A DNA stretch of 64,000 nucleotides, from the NCBI RefSeq assembly GCF_009834125.1, contig NZ_CP047146.1, positions 8,092,501 to 8,156,500 on the forward strand, in the 5' to 3' direction. Below, one piece after another: positions 16,498 through 26,124 of the stretch (positions are counted from its first letter, which is position 1; each line of letters opens with the position of its first letter). Source of the DNA: Streptomyces sp. GS7 (GTDB lineage: Bacteria; Actinomycetota; Actinomycetes; Streptomycetales; Streptomycetaceae). Both the position numbers and the translations under genes were made by a program. The notes beneath the pieces are model-generated. The model did not search any database. It was given only the letters and a program-made list of their open reading frames with translations, and was not told the DNA's origin.

Positions 16498-19400
16498 GTA
16501 CGGCGCAGTCGGCGGCGCAGGATGCCCGGGCGGCCCGTGACGAGAAGCGCCGGAAGCGGCGGGAGCGGGGCAGGTCGGCGGTTCCGGAGCCGAAGAACAT
16601 CGTCAGCGGGGCCGGGCAGCCGCTGGATCTGAGCGTGCGGCGGGAGCTGGAGGAGCAGCTCGGCCACGACCTCGGCCAGGTGCGGCTGCACACCGACCGG
16701 GATTCCGGGCGGCTGGCGGAGCTGATGGGCGCGGACGCGTTCGCGGTGGGCCGGGACATCTTCTTCCGGGAGGGCGCCTACCGGCCGGGGACGGCGGACG
16801 GGCAGCGGCTGCTGGCACACGAGTTGCTGCACACGGTGCAGAATCCGCACGGCCTGGGGGCGCTGCGGGCGGGCCGGGACCTGGGCGCGGTGAGCCTGCC
16901 GCAGGAGTCCGCGGAGCGGGAGGCGGAGGCGGCGGCGCAGGAGTCCGTGCGGGCGGCGATGCTGGGCGCCGTACGGGACGGCGGGCCGGCGGCGGAGGTG
17001 GAGCCGGGGCAGGCGACGCCGGGGTGGCTGCGGTACGCGACGGTGGACGCGGACCGGCGGCGGATGGAGCTGGTGGATCCGGCGACGTTGGTGGACCGGC
17101 TGGCGAACGGGGTGCTGCGGTCGCTGCGGGGGGACCCGGAGGACCGGTCGGGTCGGGTGCGCCTCGAACTGGCGCGGATGGCACCGGAGTTGCAGGACTC
17201 GGTGCTGGACCGGCTGGAAGTGCGGCTGCTCAGCTCGGAGTTCGACCGGCTGCTGGACCTGGTGGCGGAGTCCGAGGCGCTGCCGGTGGGTTTCCAGCCG
17301 TCGCCGGCACCGGAGCCGGTACGGGACGCCCTCGACCTCGTAATGGAGGAGCGCGACGCCCGCGAGCAGCGTGCGCAGGGCGCCGCGCGGACGGAGAAAC
17401 AGCGCGCCGAGGACGCCGGCGAGGAGAAGCGGGACGCCAAGGGGCAGGCGGAGCAGGGGGACCGGGAGCAGAGCCGGGCGCAGCGCGACGCGGCGGCGGA
17501 GAAGCAGGAGGCCGGTGAGCGCACGGCGCAGGAGGACGTACGCGCCGAGGAGAACGCGGACACCAGGCACCAGGAGCAGCAGGCCGAGGAGAAGCAGGGT
17601 CAGGAGCGCCAGGAGGCCGATCAGGCCGACGCGGCGCGAGCCGACCGGGCCCAGGACGGCGCCGAGCGGACGAAGGAGGAGCGCAAGGCACAGCGGGAGC
17701 GCGAGGAGGCCGATCCGCAGCAGGCGATGCGGCCGGGTGCCGACAAGCGCAAGCGCCTGGACGACGCGAAGAAGCCGGCGGACGGGTCGAAGCAGGAGGA
17801 GCTCGAAAAGAAGAAGAAGGAGCAGCCGGGGCCGGTCCGCCCGGAGAAGGTCGACGAGCGGGCCGATCAACGCGACAGTGCACTGTCCGAGCACGGGCTG
17901 AACGAGAAGGACGAGGAGGACGGCCCGCCGCGCGAGGAGGAGCAGCCCGTCGGGCTGGAGGCGGGTGCCGAGCGGGACATCGGCGCGGGCGGGGACGCCG
18001 GTTCGCCGGCCAGGGGCGGTCCGGGTGCGGGCGAGGCGGAGCTGAAGCCGGAGGACTTCCTGCCGGCCGCCGATCTGGACGTGTCGTCGGTGCCGACCGC
18101 CGAGCAGCCCGATGCCGCGCTGCCGTCGTTCCCCGCGCCCCCGCCCACGCGGGCCGAGCAGGTCGAGCAGCAGCGGGAGAACGCGGCCGACGACGAGGAG
18201 CACGAGGACGAGCCGGAGGCCGAGACCAAGGCGCCGGGTGCGGAACTGGGGCCGGTCGAGGGCGAGGCGCCGCAGCCGGAGCACGGGCCGGCGGCCGAGG
18301 CGGGGGACCGTACCGAGAAGGACCTCCAGCCGGAGAAGCCGGTCGAGCAGGAGGTGGGTCCGGATCCGGAGGCCGATGAGCGGCAGGCCCAGGAGCCGGA
18401 GGCCGAGGAGAAGCGGGATCCGGAGCAGGCGCAGGACCAGGACGAGGACGGTGCCCGCCGCGCCAAGCAGGACGCGGACGACAAGGACGCGGACCGGGAC
18501 GCGGAGGGCGGCAGCGGCGAGGAGGCGCCCGACGCCAAGGAAGCCCAGGACGAGCAGGCGGAGAAGAAGGAGCAGGACGCTCAGGAGGAGAAGCGGGAGG
18601 CACCGGGGCAGCCGGAGGGGGCGGCGGCCGGGAAGCCGGCCGGGGTTCCGACGGACGGGGCGGCGGGCTCCGGTGCGGATGCCTCGGCGTCGTCCGGTAC
18701 GGCCGCGGCGTCGGCACCGCCGGCCGGTGCGCACACGGACCGTACGCCCGGCGAGGACCGGCATCCGTCCCCCGCGGCGCGCCGGGGTGCCGAGCCGGTA
18801 CGGGCCGAGCGGGAGGCGCCGGCCGCGAAGAGTGCGGTGCCGAAGGAGGCCGGGCCGGGTGCGGCGCCCGGCGGGCCGGTGGGCGGGACCGAGCCGGCTG
18901 CCCTGCCGTCGGCGGCCGCCGGGCCCGGTGGGGCGCCGTCGGTCGCCCAGGCGGCGGTGAGCCCGGCGGCCGAACAGGCCGACGATCCGGGGAAGATGGG
19001 CGCGCCGGCGCCGGAGGGGGCGAAGGCGCAGCCGGACGCCTCGCTGGAGAAGGACGGCGGGGGGTGTGCGCCGCCGGAGCCGGCTCCCGAGAAGCAGGAG
19101 GGCGGCGCGTGCGGCGGGGGCGGCGGGGGCGCGCAGGGCGCCGAGGAGAAGAAGGAGCCGCCGCCGGACGTCTCGTCGCAGGATCCGCAGTCGGCGCTGG
19201 ACACGGTCGGTCAGCTCGCCCCGGACCAGGCACAGGAGGCGCTGCCGGGGCTGGACGGCGCGGCGGACAAGAAGGTCAACGACGAGCAGCAGCGGCTCGA
19301 CGCGAACCCGCCGAAGCGTGAACGGCCTTCGGGGGCTCCGCAGACCCAGTCGGGGCCTCCGCAGGAGGAGGCCGCGGAGACTCCGGTCACCGGGCAGCTG

Positions 19401-22400
19401 GAACGGCTGGGCCCCGAGGACCAGGGCGAGAAGCAGCGGGCCAAGGGGAGCGAGAAGGCCGAGGGCGCCAAGCCGACCGACAACATCCAGACGCCGACGC
19501 TGCCGCCCGCCAAGGACGGCAAGATGACGGCCGAGGACGCCCAGAGCGTGGCGGCGGCGGCCGACCAGGTTCCGACGACCGACCCCGAGCTGCGCAACAA
19601 GACGGTCGGGCCGGCCCCCAAGATCAAGCTGGAGGGGGAGAGCGATCCGCAGCGTACGGACAGGCAGGCGGAGAAGCTCAAGGAGAAGCAGGGCAAGATC
19701 CAGGACACCGGCCGGGCGGACGCGTCCAAGTCGCTGGGCGAGGACAGGATCTTCCCGAACGCGCCCAAGGAGGAGCTCCAGGGGAAGGCCCAGGGCGGCC
19801 GGGCTCCTGCCGGGGCCGGTGGTGGCGCGGCGCCCGGTGGTACGCCGAAGCCGGGTGCCGGGGCGGTGGCCAAGCAGGAGCGCGGCGGGGACATCAAGAG
19901 CGCCACGGGCCAGGCGCGGACCGAGGTGGCCGGCAAGGAGAAGGACCAGCAGCAGGGCGAGCAGAAGGCCAAGCAGCAGAAGCAGCAGGAGATCGACGCC
20001 GAGGTCTCCCGCAACGCCGACCAGCAGACCGCCGAGCGCGGCCGGGTCGCCGACCAGGCCAGGACGGAGCGTCAGAACTGGCGCGACGAGCAGGACAAGA
20101 AGATCGACGAGGCCGACAAGGGCACCGACAAGGAGCACAAGGACGGCAACGACAAGATAACCAAGGAGCGCGACGGCAAGGACAAGGAGGTCGAGGACCG
20201 CAAGAACAGCGACAACAAGGACATCGGCGACAAGGCCGACCAGGCCGAGAAGGACGCCGAGAAGAAGAAGGAAGAGAAGAAGAAAGACTCCGACAGCCTC
20301 CTCGGCGGCCTCATCAGTGCCGTCGGCGACTTCTTCAAGGGCCTCCTGGACGCGGTCACCAAGGTCTTCGACGAGGCCCGCAAGGCCATCAACAGCGTCA
20401 TCGACACCTTCAAGGACTGGGCGAACAAGGCGATCGACGCGGTCCGCGACTTCGCGGTCAAGGCCATCAACGCGGTCGCCGACGCGCTCATCGCCATCGG
20501 CGACGTCCTGCTGGCCGCCTTCCCGGAACTCCGCGACAAGTTCCGCAAGGCCATCAACGACCTGCGCGACAAGGCCATCGACACGGTCAACAAGCTCGCC
20601 GAGGGCCTCAAGAAGGCCGTCAACGACCTCCTCGACGCCCTCGCGGCCGGGCTCAACGCCCTCCTCAACGTCCTGGAGGCGGGCCTCAAGGCCGCCATCA
20701 AGATCTACCGCGACGCCATCGTCGGCGCCCTCAAGTTCGCCGAGGCCGCGATCCAGGCACTCGGCCAGTTCGCCGCCCTCGTCGCGGACATCGCCCCGGA
20801 CCCCGGCGGCTGGCTCTCGAAGGCCGGCAGCGCCGCCAAGACCGGTATCCAGGAACACCTCTGGGGCGCCATCAAGACCGCCGTCAAGCAGTGGTTCGAC
20901 ACCAAGGTCGAGGGCATTCTCGGCCTCGGCAAGGCCGTCATCAACGTCCTGATCAAGGGCTGCATGTCCTTGAAGCAGATCGGCAAGATGGCCTGGGACG
21001 CGGTGATCGCCGCCCTCCCGATGATGATCGCCCAGCTCGTCATCGAGAAGGTCGTCTCGATGATCATCCCCGCGGCCGGCGCGATCCTCACCATCATCCA
21101 GGGGCTGATGGCCGCCTGGCAGTCCATCAGCGCGATCCTCGCCGCCTTCGGCAAGTTCTTCGCGTTCCTCAAGGCGGTGAAGTCCGGCCCGGCCGCATGC
21201 CTCTTCGCCGAAGCCGTCGCCGCCGGCGTCGTCGCCCTCCTCGAACTCATCACCAACCTCCTCCTGGCGCGCCTCGGCCGCGCCGCCAAGGGCGTCGGCA
21301 CCCGCCTCAAGGGCATCGCCCAAAAAATCATGAAGGGCCTCAAGAAGGCCGGCAAAGGCGCCCGCAAGGCGGCCGGCAACGCCGTCAACCGCGCCCGCGG
21401 CGCCGTGCGCAAGGCCACCCAGGCCCTCCGCAAACCCACCGGCCCCGCCAAACCGAGGGGCCCCAAGGTCCCCACCCGCCCCGGCGCCTCCACCGAACAC
21501 CATCCCACCACCCACCCCCACGCCAAGGGCCCCGCCACCTCCCACGACCGCCCCAACAGCCGCACCCCCAACCACGAACGCGACCACCGCCGCGACGAAG
21601 ACGCCGCCAAGCGCCAACGCGACGCGGAGGACCCGAAGAAGCGGCCGGACCCCAAGAAGCCGGAGAACGAACACACCCCGGACCCCAAGAAGCCGACCAA
21701 CGAGGAACCGGGCACCAAGACCCCCAAGAAGGAGCACGAGGAGAAGCCCCCGGAGCACAAGCCCGAGCACGAACCGGAGAAGAAGCCCGCATCCCCCAAG
21801 AAGAAAAAGGAAACCGAGGCCCCCAAGCGCACCAGGCCCCGCCAGCCCAAGTCCCCCCTGGGCCGCGCCCTCAAAAAGATCAAGGGCAAGGTCAAGTCCG
21901 CCCTCAAGAAGGTCCGCAACGCCGGCAAGGCCCTGGGCAAGAAACTCCGCAAGTCCAAACTCGGCAAGGCCCTCAAGAACGGCGCCAAGAAGGCCCGCGA
22001 CTTCTTCAGGAAGAAGCGGGACCACATGCGGGACCACAAGAAGCACCGCGCGGAGCAGAAGAAGAGGCGCCGCGAGGAGCGGAAGAAGAAGGAGAAGTCC
22101 AAGGAGTCGAAGGAGCAACGGCTGGCCCGCATCGTGGCCCGCGTCAAGCCGCTGATCCAGCGGACACTTTCCCGCGGCACTACCGGAATCACCTTCCGCG
22201 CCACACTCGGCGCAATGCGGCTCTGGTATCGACTGACATCTCTGGAAGCCAAGGAGGCCGGTGCGCATCGCGAGATATGGGCCACCCTCAACCCGAAACT
22301 TCCGAGCGGAAATGCATATGTACCCCAACCCGGGGAGCTTCGCGGGATAATTCGCGAAGCCGTGACAGACCTCCTCGCCGACCGAACCATCGCTAACTCT

Positions 22401-23312
22401 GCCCAGAGACTCAGCAGCGAAGAATCTGCACTGCGGAACAGTGCGGCAGAGACCAAGGAAATACCGGATGCAGATCTGCCGCACATTTCACATGGGGCAG
22501 ATTTCCCGGGAGCCGTGCGACACATGCAGGAACGAGGAACGGACATTCCTCGCAGCCGGATGGCGTACACGATAGGCGAAGAAAAGCAGCGGATTACCGA
22601 GAAACATGCAGGCACTCACCCCACCAACGCCGTAGTGCAAAGCATACACTCATATCCGAGCATTTCTCGCACCCTCAGAAATACCTGGAGGACATTGGCT
22701 CGCAGAGTCAAACGCAAGCAGACGAAGGGCGACCTGGACGCCAACACAGTCAACGACCTCAAGAAATTAGAACTCGAGGACGCATCCATCGCTCAGTTGG
22801 TTCAAAACTTCCTGGCGACTGGAAAATGGCCACCGGAGTTGCGCCCTGCCGAGAAGGCGAGGCTCGGCCGCCTCACATACCTGATGTACGTCCGCGAGTC
22901 CGTCCGCGACCCCGAGAATGTGGCGCTTGCCCCGATGACCATGGATCTCATAGCCCGACAGGACATGACGTTTGAACAAGCCTTCGCAGAGTTCGAACCA
23001 GAAAAGGAAGGGGCAGAGCGCAAGCGAATCGGGGGAAGGGGGCGCTTCCCAGCATCCATGGAAGGCGCGGCAGCAGCCGCCCGAGGTCTACAGGCCGAGG
23101 ACAAGAAGGACCGGATCAGAGGCAAGAAGGAACACGGCGAGGAGGGGGATCGCCGAGAGCTCGAACGGCGCAAGATCGACCTTGCTACACGGTGGCTCAC
23201 CGTACGCCTGGAAGGTTCAGGCGGAACCTGGGGGAACTCGAGACAAGATGTCGTAGAGTTCATCAGGAAGTTCATCATGGAACATCACGGCATAACCAAC
23301 AACCGAGGGTGA
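16494..23312 (+). CDS. Giant DUF4157 eCIS protein: putative effector (possibly tape measure) with foreign C-terminal toxin-like domain
   Basis: 2272 residues. Order of parts: basic N-terminus (1-35); DUF4157 domain (about 35-125) with metalloprotease-like HELLH at 109-113; a 17.3-20.3 kb stretch of Glu/Ala/Lys/Pro coiled-coil and disordered sequence; a charged coiled coil (about 1140-1265); amphipathic and hydrophobic helices (about 1265-1600) containing GLLDAVTKVFDEARKAINSV-type repeats and apolar segments near 1500-1570; a strongly basic Lys/Arg/Pro region (about 1600-1885); and a C-terminal domain of about 385 residues with no family I recognise. From about 22150 codon use changes (at least seven ATA codons, AGA, TTA), indicating acquisition. 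A TTA codon encodes residue 2092 (22767-22769). DUF4157 is a known marker of eCIS cargo; length and helicity also fit a tape measure. No separate tape-measure gene is visible in the locus. Confidence 0.85.
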   Translation: MSTAQSAAQDARAARDEKRRKRRERGRSAVPEPKNIVSGAGQPLDLSVRRELEEQLGHDLGQVRLHTDRDSGRLAELMGADAFAVGRDIFFREGAYRPGTADGQRLLAHELLHTVQNPHGLGALRAGRDLGAVSLPQESAEREAEAAAQESVRAAMLGAVRDGGPAAEVEPGQATPGWLRYATVDADRRRMELVDPATLVDRLANGVLRSLRGDPEDRSGRVRLELARMAPELQDSVLDRLEVRLLSSEFDRLLDLVAESEALPVGFQPSPAPEPVRDALDLVMEERDAREQRAQGAARTEKQRAEDAGEEKRDAKGQAEQGDREQSRAQRDAAAEKQEAGERTAQEDVRAEENADTRHQEQQAEEKQGQERQEADQADAARADRAQDGAERTKEERKAQREREEADPQQAMRPGADKRKRLDDAKKPADGSKQEELEKKKKEQPGPVRPEKVDERADQRDSALSEHGLNEKDEEDGPPREEEQPVGLEAGAERDIGAGGDAGSPARGGPGAGEAELKPEDFLPAADLDVSSVPTAEQPDAALPSFPAPPPTRAEQVEQQRENAADDEEHEDEPEAETKAPGAELGPVEGEAPQPEHGPAAEAGDRTEKDLQPEKPVEQEVGPDPEADERQAQEPEAEEKRDPEQAQDQDEDGARRAKQDADDKDADRDAEGGSGEEAPDAKEAQDEQAEKKEQDAQEEKREAPGQPEGAAAGKPAGVPTDGAAGSGADASASSGTAAASAPPAGAHTDRTPGEDRHPSPAARRGAEPVRAEREAPAAKSAVPKEAGPGAAPGGPVGGTEPAALPSAAAGPGGAPSVAQAAVSPAAEQADDPGKMGAPAPEGAKAQPDASLEKDGGGCAPPEPAPEKQEGGACGGGGGGAQGAEEKKEPPPDVSSQDPQSALDTVGQLAPDQAQEALPGLDGAADKKVNDEQQRLDANPPKRERPSGAPQTQSGPPQEEAAETPVTGQLERLGPEDQGEKQRAKGSEKAEGAKPTDNIQTPTLPPAKDGKMTAEDAQSVAAAADQVPTTDPELRNKTVGPAPKIKLEGESDPQRTDRQAEKLKEKQGKIQDTGRADASKSLGEDRIFPNAPKEELQGKAQGGRAPAGAGGGAAPGGTPKPGAGAVAKQERGGDIKSATGQARTEVAGKEKDQQQGEQKAKQQKQQEIDAEVSRNADQQTAERGRVADQARTERQNWRDEQDKKIDEADKGTDKEHKDGNDKITKERDGKDKEVEDRKNSDNKDIGDKADQAEKDAEKKKEEKKKDSDSLLGGLISAVGDFFKGLLDAVTKVFDEARKAINSVIDTFKDWANKAIDAVRDFAVKAINAVADALIAIGDVLLAAFPELRDKFRKAINDLRDKAIDTVNKLAEGLKKAVNDLLDALAAGLNALLNVLEAGLKAAIKIYRDAIVGALKFAEAAIQALGQFAALVADIAPDPGGWLSKAGSAAKTGIQEHLWGAIKTAVKQWFDTKVEGILGLGKAVINVLIKGCMSLKQIGKMAWDAVIAALPMMIAQLVIEKVVSMIIPAAGAILTIIQGLMAAWQSISAILAAFGKFFAFLKAVKSGPAACLFAEAVAAGVVALLELITNLLLARLGRAAKGVGTRLKGIAQKIMKGLKKAGKGARKAAGNAVNRARGAVRKATQALRKPTGPAKPRGPKVPTRPGASTEHHPTTHPHAKGPATSHDRPNSRTPNHERDHRRDEDAAKRQRDAEDPKKRPDPKKPENEHTPDPKKPTNEEPGTKTPKKEHEEKPPEHKPEHEPEKKPASPKKKKETEAPKRTRPRQPKSPLGRALKKIKGKVKSALKKVRNAGKALGKKLRKSKLGKALKNGAKKARDFFRKKRDHMRDHKKHRAEQKKRRREERKKKEKSKESKEQRLARIVARVKPLIQRTLSRGTTGITFRATLGAMRLWYRLTSLEAKEAGAHREIWATLNPKLPSGNAYVPQPGELRGIIREAVTDLLADRTIANSAQRLSSEESALRNSAAETKEIPDADLPHISHGADFPGAVRHMQERGTDIPRSRMAYTIGEEKQRITEKHAGTHPTNAVVQSIHSYPSISRTLRNTWRTLARRVKRKQTKGDLDANTVNDLKKLELEDASIAQLVQNFLATGKWPPELRPAEKARLGRLTYLMYVRESVRDPENVALAPMTMDLIARQDMTFEQAFAEFEPEKEGAERKRIGGRGRFPASMEGAAAAARGLQAEDKKDRIRGKKEHGEEGDRRELERRKIDLATRWLTVRLEGSGGTWGNSRQDVVEFIRKFIMEHHGITNNRG
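22767..22769 (+). promoter_or_regulatory. In-frame TTA (bldA) codon in the DUF4157 giant
   Basis: AAA-TTA-GAA (Lys-Leu-Glu) at residue 2092, inside the atypical C-terminal domain. Without charged bldA tRNA the toxin-like domain would not be completed. Confidence 0.8.
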
Positions 23313-23316
23313 ACTC

Positions 23317-23886
23317 ATGGAAAGTACCGTAAGGGTCGTACTGAAACGCGAGGTAGGTCTGGGCGACGTCGGAGTTTTCGCCTATGACCAGCATTGGGAG
23401 ATCAAGTCCATCACACGTAAAGGAGAATCACCTCGCCGTCAGGTCTGGGAAACCAGAGGCGGCGACACCTTCGTAACCTACCTCGAAGATCCGTACCTCG
23501 AACTCCGTTACATCGCCGTGCAGGGGCCCCAGAGCCCTTCAGTAAGCCGCATCATCCATTCGTCACTACCCTGCTGGACGCTCGAAGAGGCATCGCAATA
23601 TCTTCTGCGGGCGCACGGCCGGGACGAGAAGATTCACGGCATCTACCTGCTTGCCGCCAGCTCTCCAGGCGAGGAATCCGAAAGCATTTTGGAGATCTTG
23701 CGGTCCTGTTCACGAGATGGCGACTCTGAGGTACGCCGAGCCCTACTCGTTGGAATGGGCTACCTGGGCACGTGGGCTCAAGTGCGCGGCATCGCCGAGT
23801 TCATGAACGCCAACGACCCGGACGAAACCGTCCGCCGTGACGCCGGTCATCTTCTGGAGGGTCTGGATCTACACGACGGCACGTGA
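23317..23886 (+). CDS. HEAT-repeat-like protein, candidate immunity protein for the upstream effector
   Basis: A 189-residue protein starting 4 bp after the giant's stop, with GAGGGTGA as ribosome site. The N-terminal half looks beta-rich (VVLKREVGLGDVGVFAYD, HWEIKSITRKG, TFVTYLEDPYLELRYIAV). The C-terminal half has two or three short helical pairs of HEAT type (SILEILRSCSRDGDSEVRRA, then GYLGTWAQVRGIAEFM and NDPDETVRRDAGHLLEGL). Its codon use is as atypical as that of the preceding C-terminal domain, unlike the eCIS genes on either side. Size, position and shared composition suggest an immunity partner; there is no direct evidence. Confidence 0.7.
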   Translation: MESTVRVVLKREVGLGDVGVFAYDQHWEIKSITRKGESPRRQVWETRGGDTFVTYLEDPYLELRYIAVQGPQSPSVSRIIHSSLPCWTLEEASQYLLRAHGRDEKIHGIYLLAASSPGEESESILEILRSCSRDGDSEVRRALLVGMGYLGTWAQVRGIAEFMNANDPDETVRRDAGHLLEGLDLHDGT

Positions 23887-23930
23887 GAGCAGGCGTCACC
23901 GTATCCCAGAATTCGAAGGGGAATGAAAAC

Positions 23931-24602
23931 ATGACCCGCTACGCCGACATCCCCAAACCCATCCGTTCCGGAATAGTCGTTGTCGATCCCGAGCTTGGGA
24001 TTCCGCAGCGCGTCATCGTGTTGCAGTTCAATCCCGACACGTTGGAGCGGCAGGTGGCGCCGCAGGCTGCGGGTGGGGAGGGGGACAGCGGGGGCGGTGG
24101 AGGTGGGAGTGGCGGGGATCGCAACGAGGCGCTGCGGCTGAAGGGGCCGGCGGAGGAGACGTGGAAGTTCACGGCGGAGATCGATGCCACCGATCAGCTG
24201 GATGTGGCGGCGCCGGACGGGATTCATCCGGAGTTGGCGGTGCTGGAGATGCTGGTGCAGCCGACCGTCGCGCAGTTGTTGGCGGCGTCGAAGCTGACCA
24301 AGAAGGGGACTATTGAGATCAGTCCCATCGAGACGCCGTTGACGCTGTTCACGTGGGGTAGCAAGCGCGTCATGCCGGTGCGGCTGACGGAGTTGTCGGT
24401 CAGTGAGTCGGCGTTCGATGTGAATCTGTGTCCGATACGGGCTTCGTTGAGTATCGGGATGAAGGTGCTGACGGTAAGTGATCTGCCGGCGGGACATCCC
24501 GGGGCGGCGTTGTATCTCGCGCATCTGGCGCAGAAGGAGCAGTTGGCCCGCCGGGCGAGGGGTGGGTCCTTTGCGCAGTTGGGGCTGGGGAGGGGGATCT
24601 GA
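23931..24602 (+). CDS. CIS tube-associated protein (Afp7/CIS_tube-type)
   Basis: A 223-residue protein from ATG 23931, preceded by GAAGGGGAA; the frame is open 16 codons further but those look non-coding. Residues about 20-60 begin with VPQR-type strands (GIPQRVIVLQFNPDTLERQV), characteristic of the tube/LysM family linking tube to hub. A Gly/Ser-rich linker (GGGGGGSGG) and a second half with strands (KTKKGTIEISPIETPL-like, VMPVRLTELSVSESAFD) follow. It begins the baseplate half of the operon, after the toxin-immunity pair. Confidence 0.88.
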   Translation: MTRYADIPKPIRSGIVVVDPELGIPQRVIVLQFNPDTLERQVAPQAAGGEGDSGGGGGGSGGDRNEALRLKGPAEETWKFTAEIDATDQLDVAAPDGIHPELAVLEMLVQPTVAQLLAASKLTKKGTIEISPIETPLTLFTWGSKRVMPVRLTELSVSESAFDVNLCPIRASLSIGMKVLTVSDLPAGHPGAALYLAHLAQKEQLARRARGGSFAQLGLGRGI

Positions 24603-24605
24603 GGC

Positions 24606-24989
24606 ATGGGCATCGAGCCGTACGAGCGGGCGTTGGACGATGTGCCCGGGGCGCATCCGTATCCGCGGAGCAGCCGGTATGCGGGGATCGGGATCGGGGT
24701 GCACACGATGCCCGACGGGAGTGAAGTGCGGTACGCGAAGCGGCGGTTGTTGCCGAAGCCGGAGCGTGGCGAGGCGGAGGCCGTGACGCATGTGGTCAGC
24801 AGTGGCGAGCGGCCGGATCAGCTGGGGCAGCGGTATTTCGGGGACCCGGGGCAGTGGTGGCGGATCGCGGATGCCAACCCGGTACTGGATCCCCGGGAGT
24901 TGACGGATGAGCCGGGTGAGGAGATAGCCGTTCCGCTGCCGGGTGGGTTCCCGGGTGGGATGGGCGGGCCGGAGGTGCGGCATGGGTGA
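24606..24989 (+). CDS. LysM-domain eCIS baseplate protein (gp53-like)
   Basis: A 127-residue protein. After a short N-terminus (PYERALDDVPGAHPYPRSSRY) there is a LysM-type domain from about 65 to 110: VTHVVSSGERPDQLGQRYFGDPGQWWRIADANPVLDPRELTDE. This matches the T4 gp53/P2 gpX-like LysM proteins that brace the hub. It starts 3 bp after the previous stop and overlaps the next gene by 8 bp. Confidence 0.9.
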   Translation: MGIEPYERALDDVPGAHPYPRSSRYAGIGIGVHTMPDGSEVRYAKRRLLPKPERGEAEAVTHVVSSGERPDQLGQRYFGDPGQWWRIADANPVLDPRELTDEPGEEIAVPLPGGFPGGMGGPEVRHG

Positions 24990-26124
24990 TGACGCGCCGG
25001 TGGGGCGCGGGCCCATTCATGTGTCGCTGTATATGGGGCCGAAGTTGGCGCGGCTGGTGCCGCAGGAGGTCGTGGATGCGTTGCTTTCGGCGCAGATCAC
25101 GAGTACGGCGGGTGAACGGAGCGGGTTTCAGCTGGCGTTCGATCTGACGAAGAAGGGGGCGATTGTCGAGCGGTTGCTGCCTGAGGGGTTCTTCGATCCG
25201 AAGACCAGGGTGATTGTGACCGTTGCGGTGCGGGGGACGCCGACGGTGCTGCTGGACGGGGTGATCGTGCGCCAGGAGGTGGGGAGCAGTAACCACCCGG
25301 GGCAGAGCACACTGACCGTCACCGGGGAAGACCTGACGCTGCTGATGGACTTGGAAGAGCGGACGGACCGGTATCCGAATCTGGCGCCCTCGCAGCGCGT
25401 TGAGCGGATTCTGGGGAAGTACGCGGATTACGGGATCGATGCGCGGATCATCCGGGAGCAGATTCCGCAGCCGCCGCGGGAGCAGGTGCGGGTCGACTAC
25501 CAGACGGGGACGGATCTGCAGTATGTGAACGAACTGGCGCGGGCGAACGGGTACACGTTCTATCTGGATCCGGGGCCGGTGCCGGGGCGGTCGACGGCGT
25601 TCTGGGGGCCGGAGCAGCGGCTGGGACAGCGGCAGCACGCTCTGAACGTCAACATGGACGCGAATTCGACGGTCGACCAGCTCACCTTCGCCTACGACGG
25701 GACGGCGCGGGAGGAGCCGCAGGCCCGGGTGCAGGATCCGGTGACGCGGCAGGCGCCGCTGCTTTCGCAGCCCGATATCAGTCCACTGCGTCCGCCGTTG
25801 GGGCTGCGGGGGTCGCCGGCGCTCAAGCGGAAGACGCTGAGCGGGACGGCGAAGATGGACGAGGGGCTGGCGAAGGCGGAGGCGCTGGGGCGGGCCGCCA
25901 CCAGTGCGGATGCCGTTTCGGGGTCGGGGTCGCTGGATGTGACGCGGCATGGATATGTGCTGCGGCCACGGGAGTTGGTGGGCGTGCGGGGCTCCGGGAT
26001 CACCTATGACGGCGATTACTACGTGAAGTCCGTGACGCACAACCTGCGGCCCGGCTCGTATCTGCAGAATTTCACGCTGTCGCGGGAGGGGCTGATCGCG
26101 CGCAGCGGCACCGTCCGGCCGTAG
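24982..26124 (+). CDS. eCIS hub protein (phage late control D / VgrG N-terminal-like)
   Basis: A 380-residue protein from ATG 24982, overlapping the LysM gene by 8 bp. It forms the trimeric hub at the tube tip (gp27/gpD fold). Recognisable elements are VTVAVRGTPTVLLDGVI, LTVTGEDLTLLMDLEER, and the ILGKYADYG and DLQYVNELARANGYTFYLD segments typical of late control D proteins. The C-terminus GDYYVKSVTHNLRPGSYLQNFTLSREGL is the conserved final barrel. The stop codon is the first of a run of in-frame TAG triplets in a hexamer repeat. Confidence 0.92.
   Translation: MGDDAPVGRGPIHVSLYMGPKLARLVPQEVVDALLSAQITSTAGERSGFQLAFDLTKKGAIVERLLPEGFFDPKTRVIVTVAVRGTPTVLLDGVIVRQEVGSSNHPGQSTLTVTGEDLTLLMDLEERTDRYPNLAPSQRVERILGKYADYGIDARIIREQIPQPPREQVRVDYQTGTDLQYVNELARANGYTFYLDPGPVPGRSTAFWGPEQRLGQRQHALNVNMDANSTVDQLTFAYDGTAREEPQARVQDPVTRQAPLLSQPDISPLRPPLGLRGSPALKRKTLSGTAKMDEGLAKAEALGRAATSADAVSGSGSLDVTRHGYVLRPRELVGVRGSGITYDGDYYVKSVTHNLRPGSYLQNFTLSREGLIARSGTVRP

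Noticed and set aside
16146..22484. Minus-strand frame of over 2000 codons opposite the DUF4157 giant
   Set aside because: A shadow of the GC-rich giant gene on the plus strand: Leu/Arg/Val/Gly-rich with no domain.
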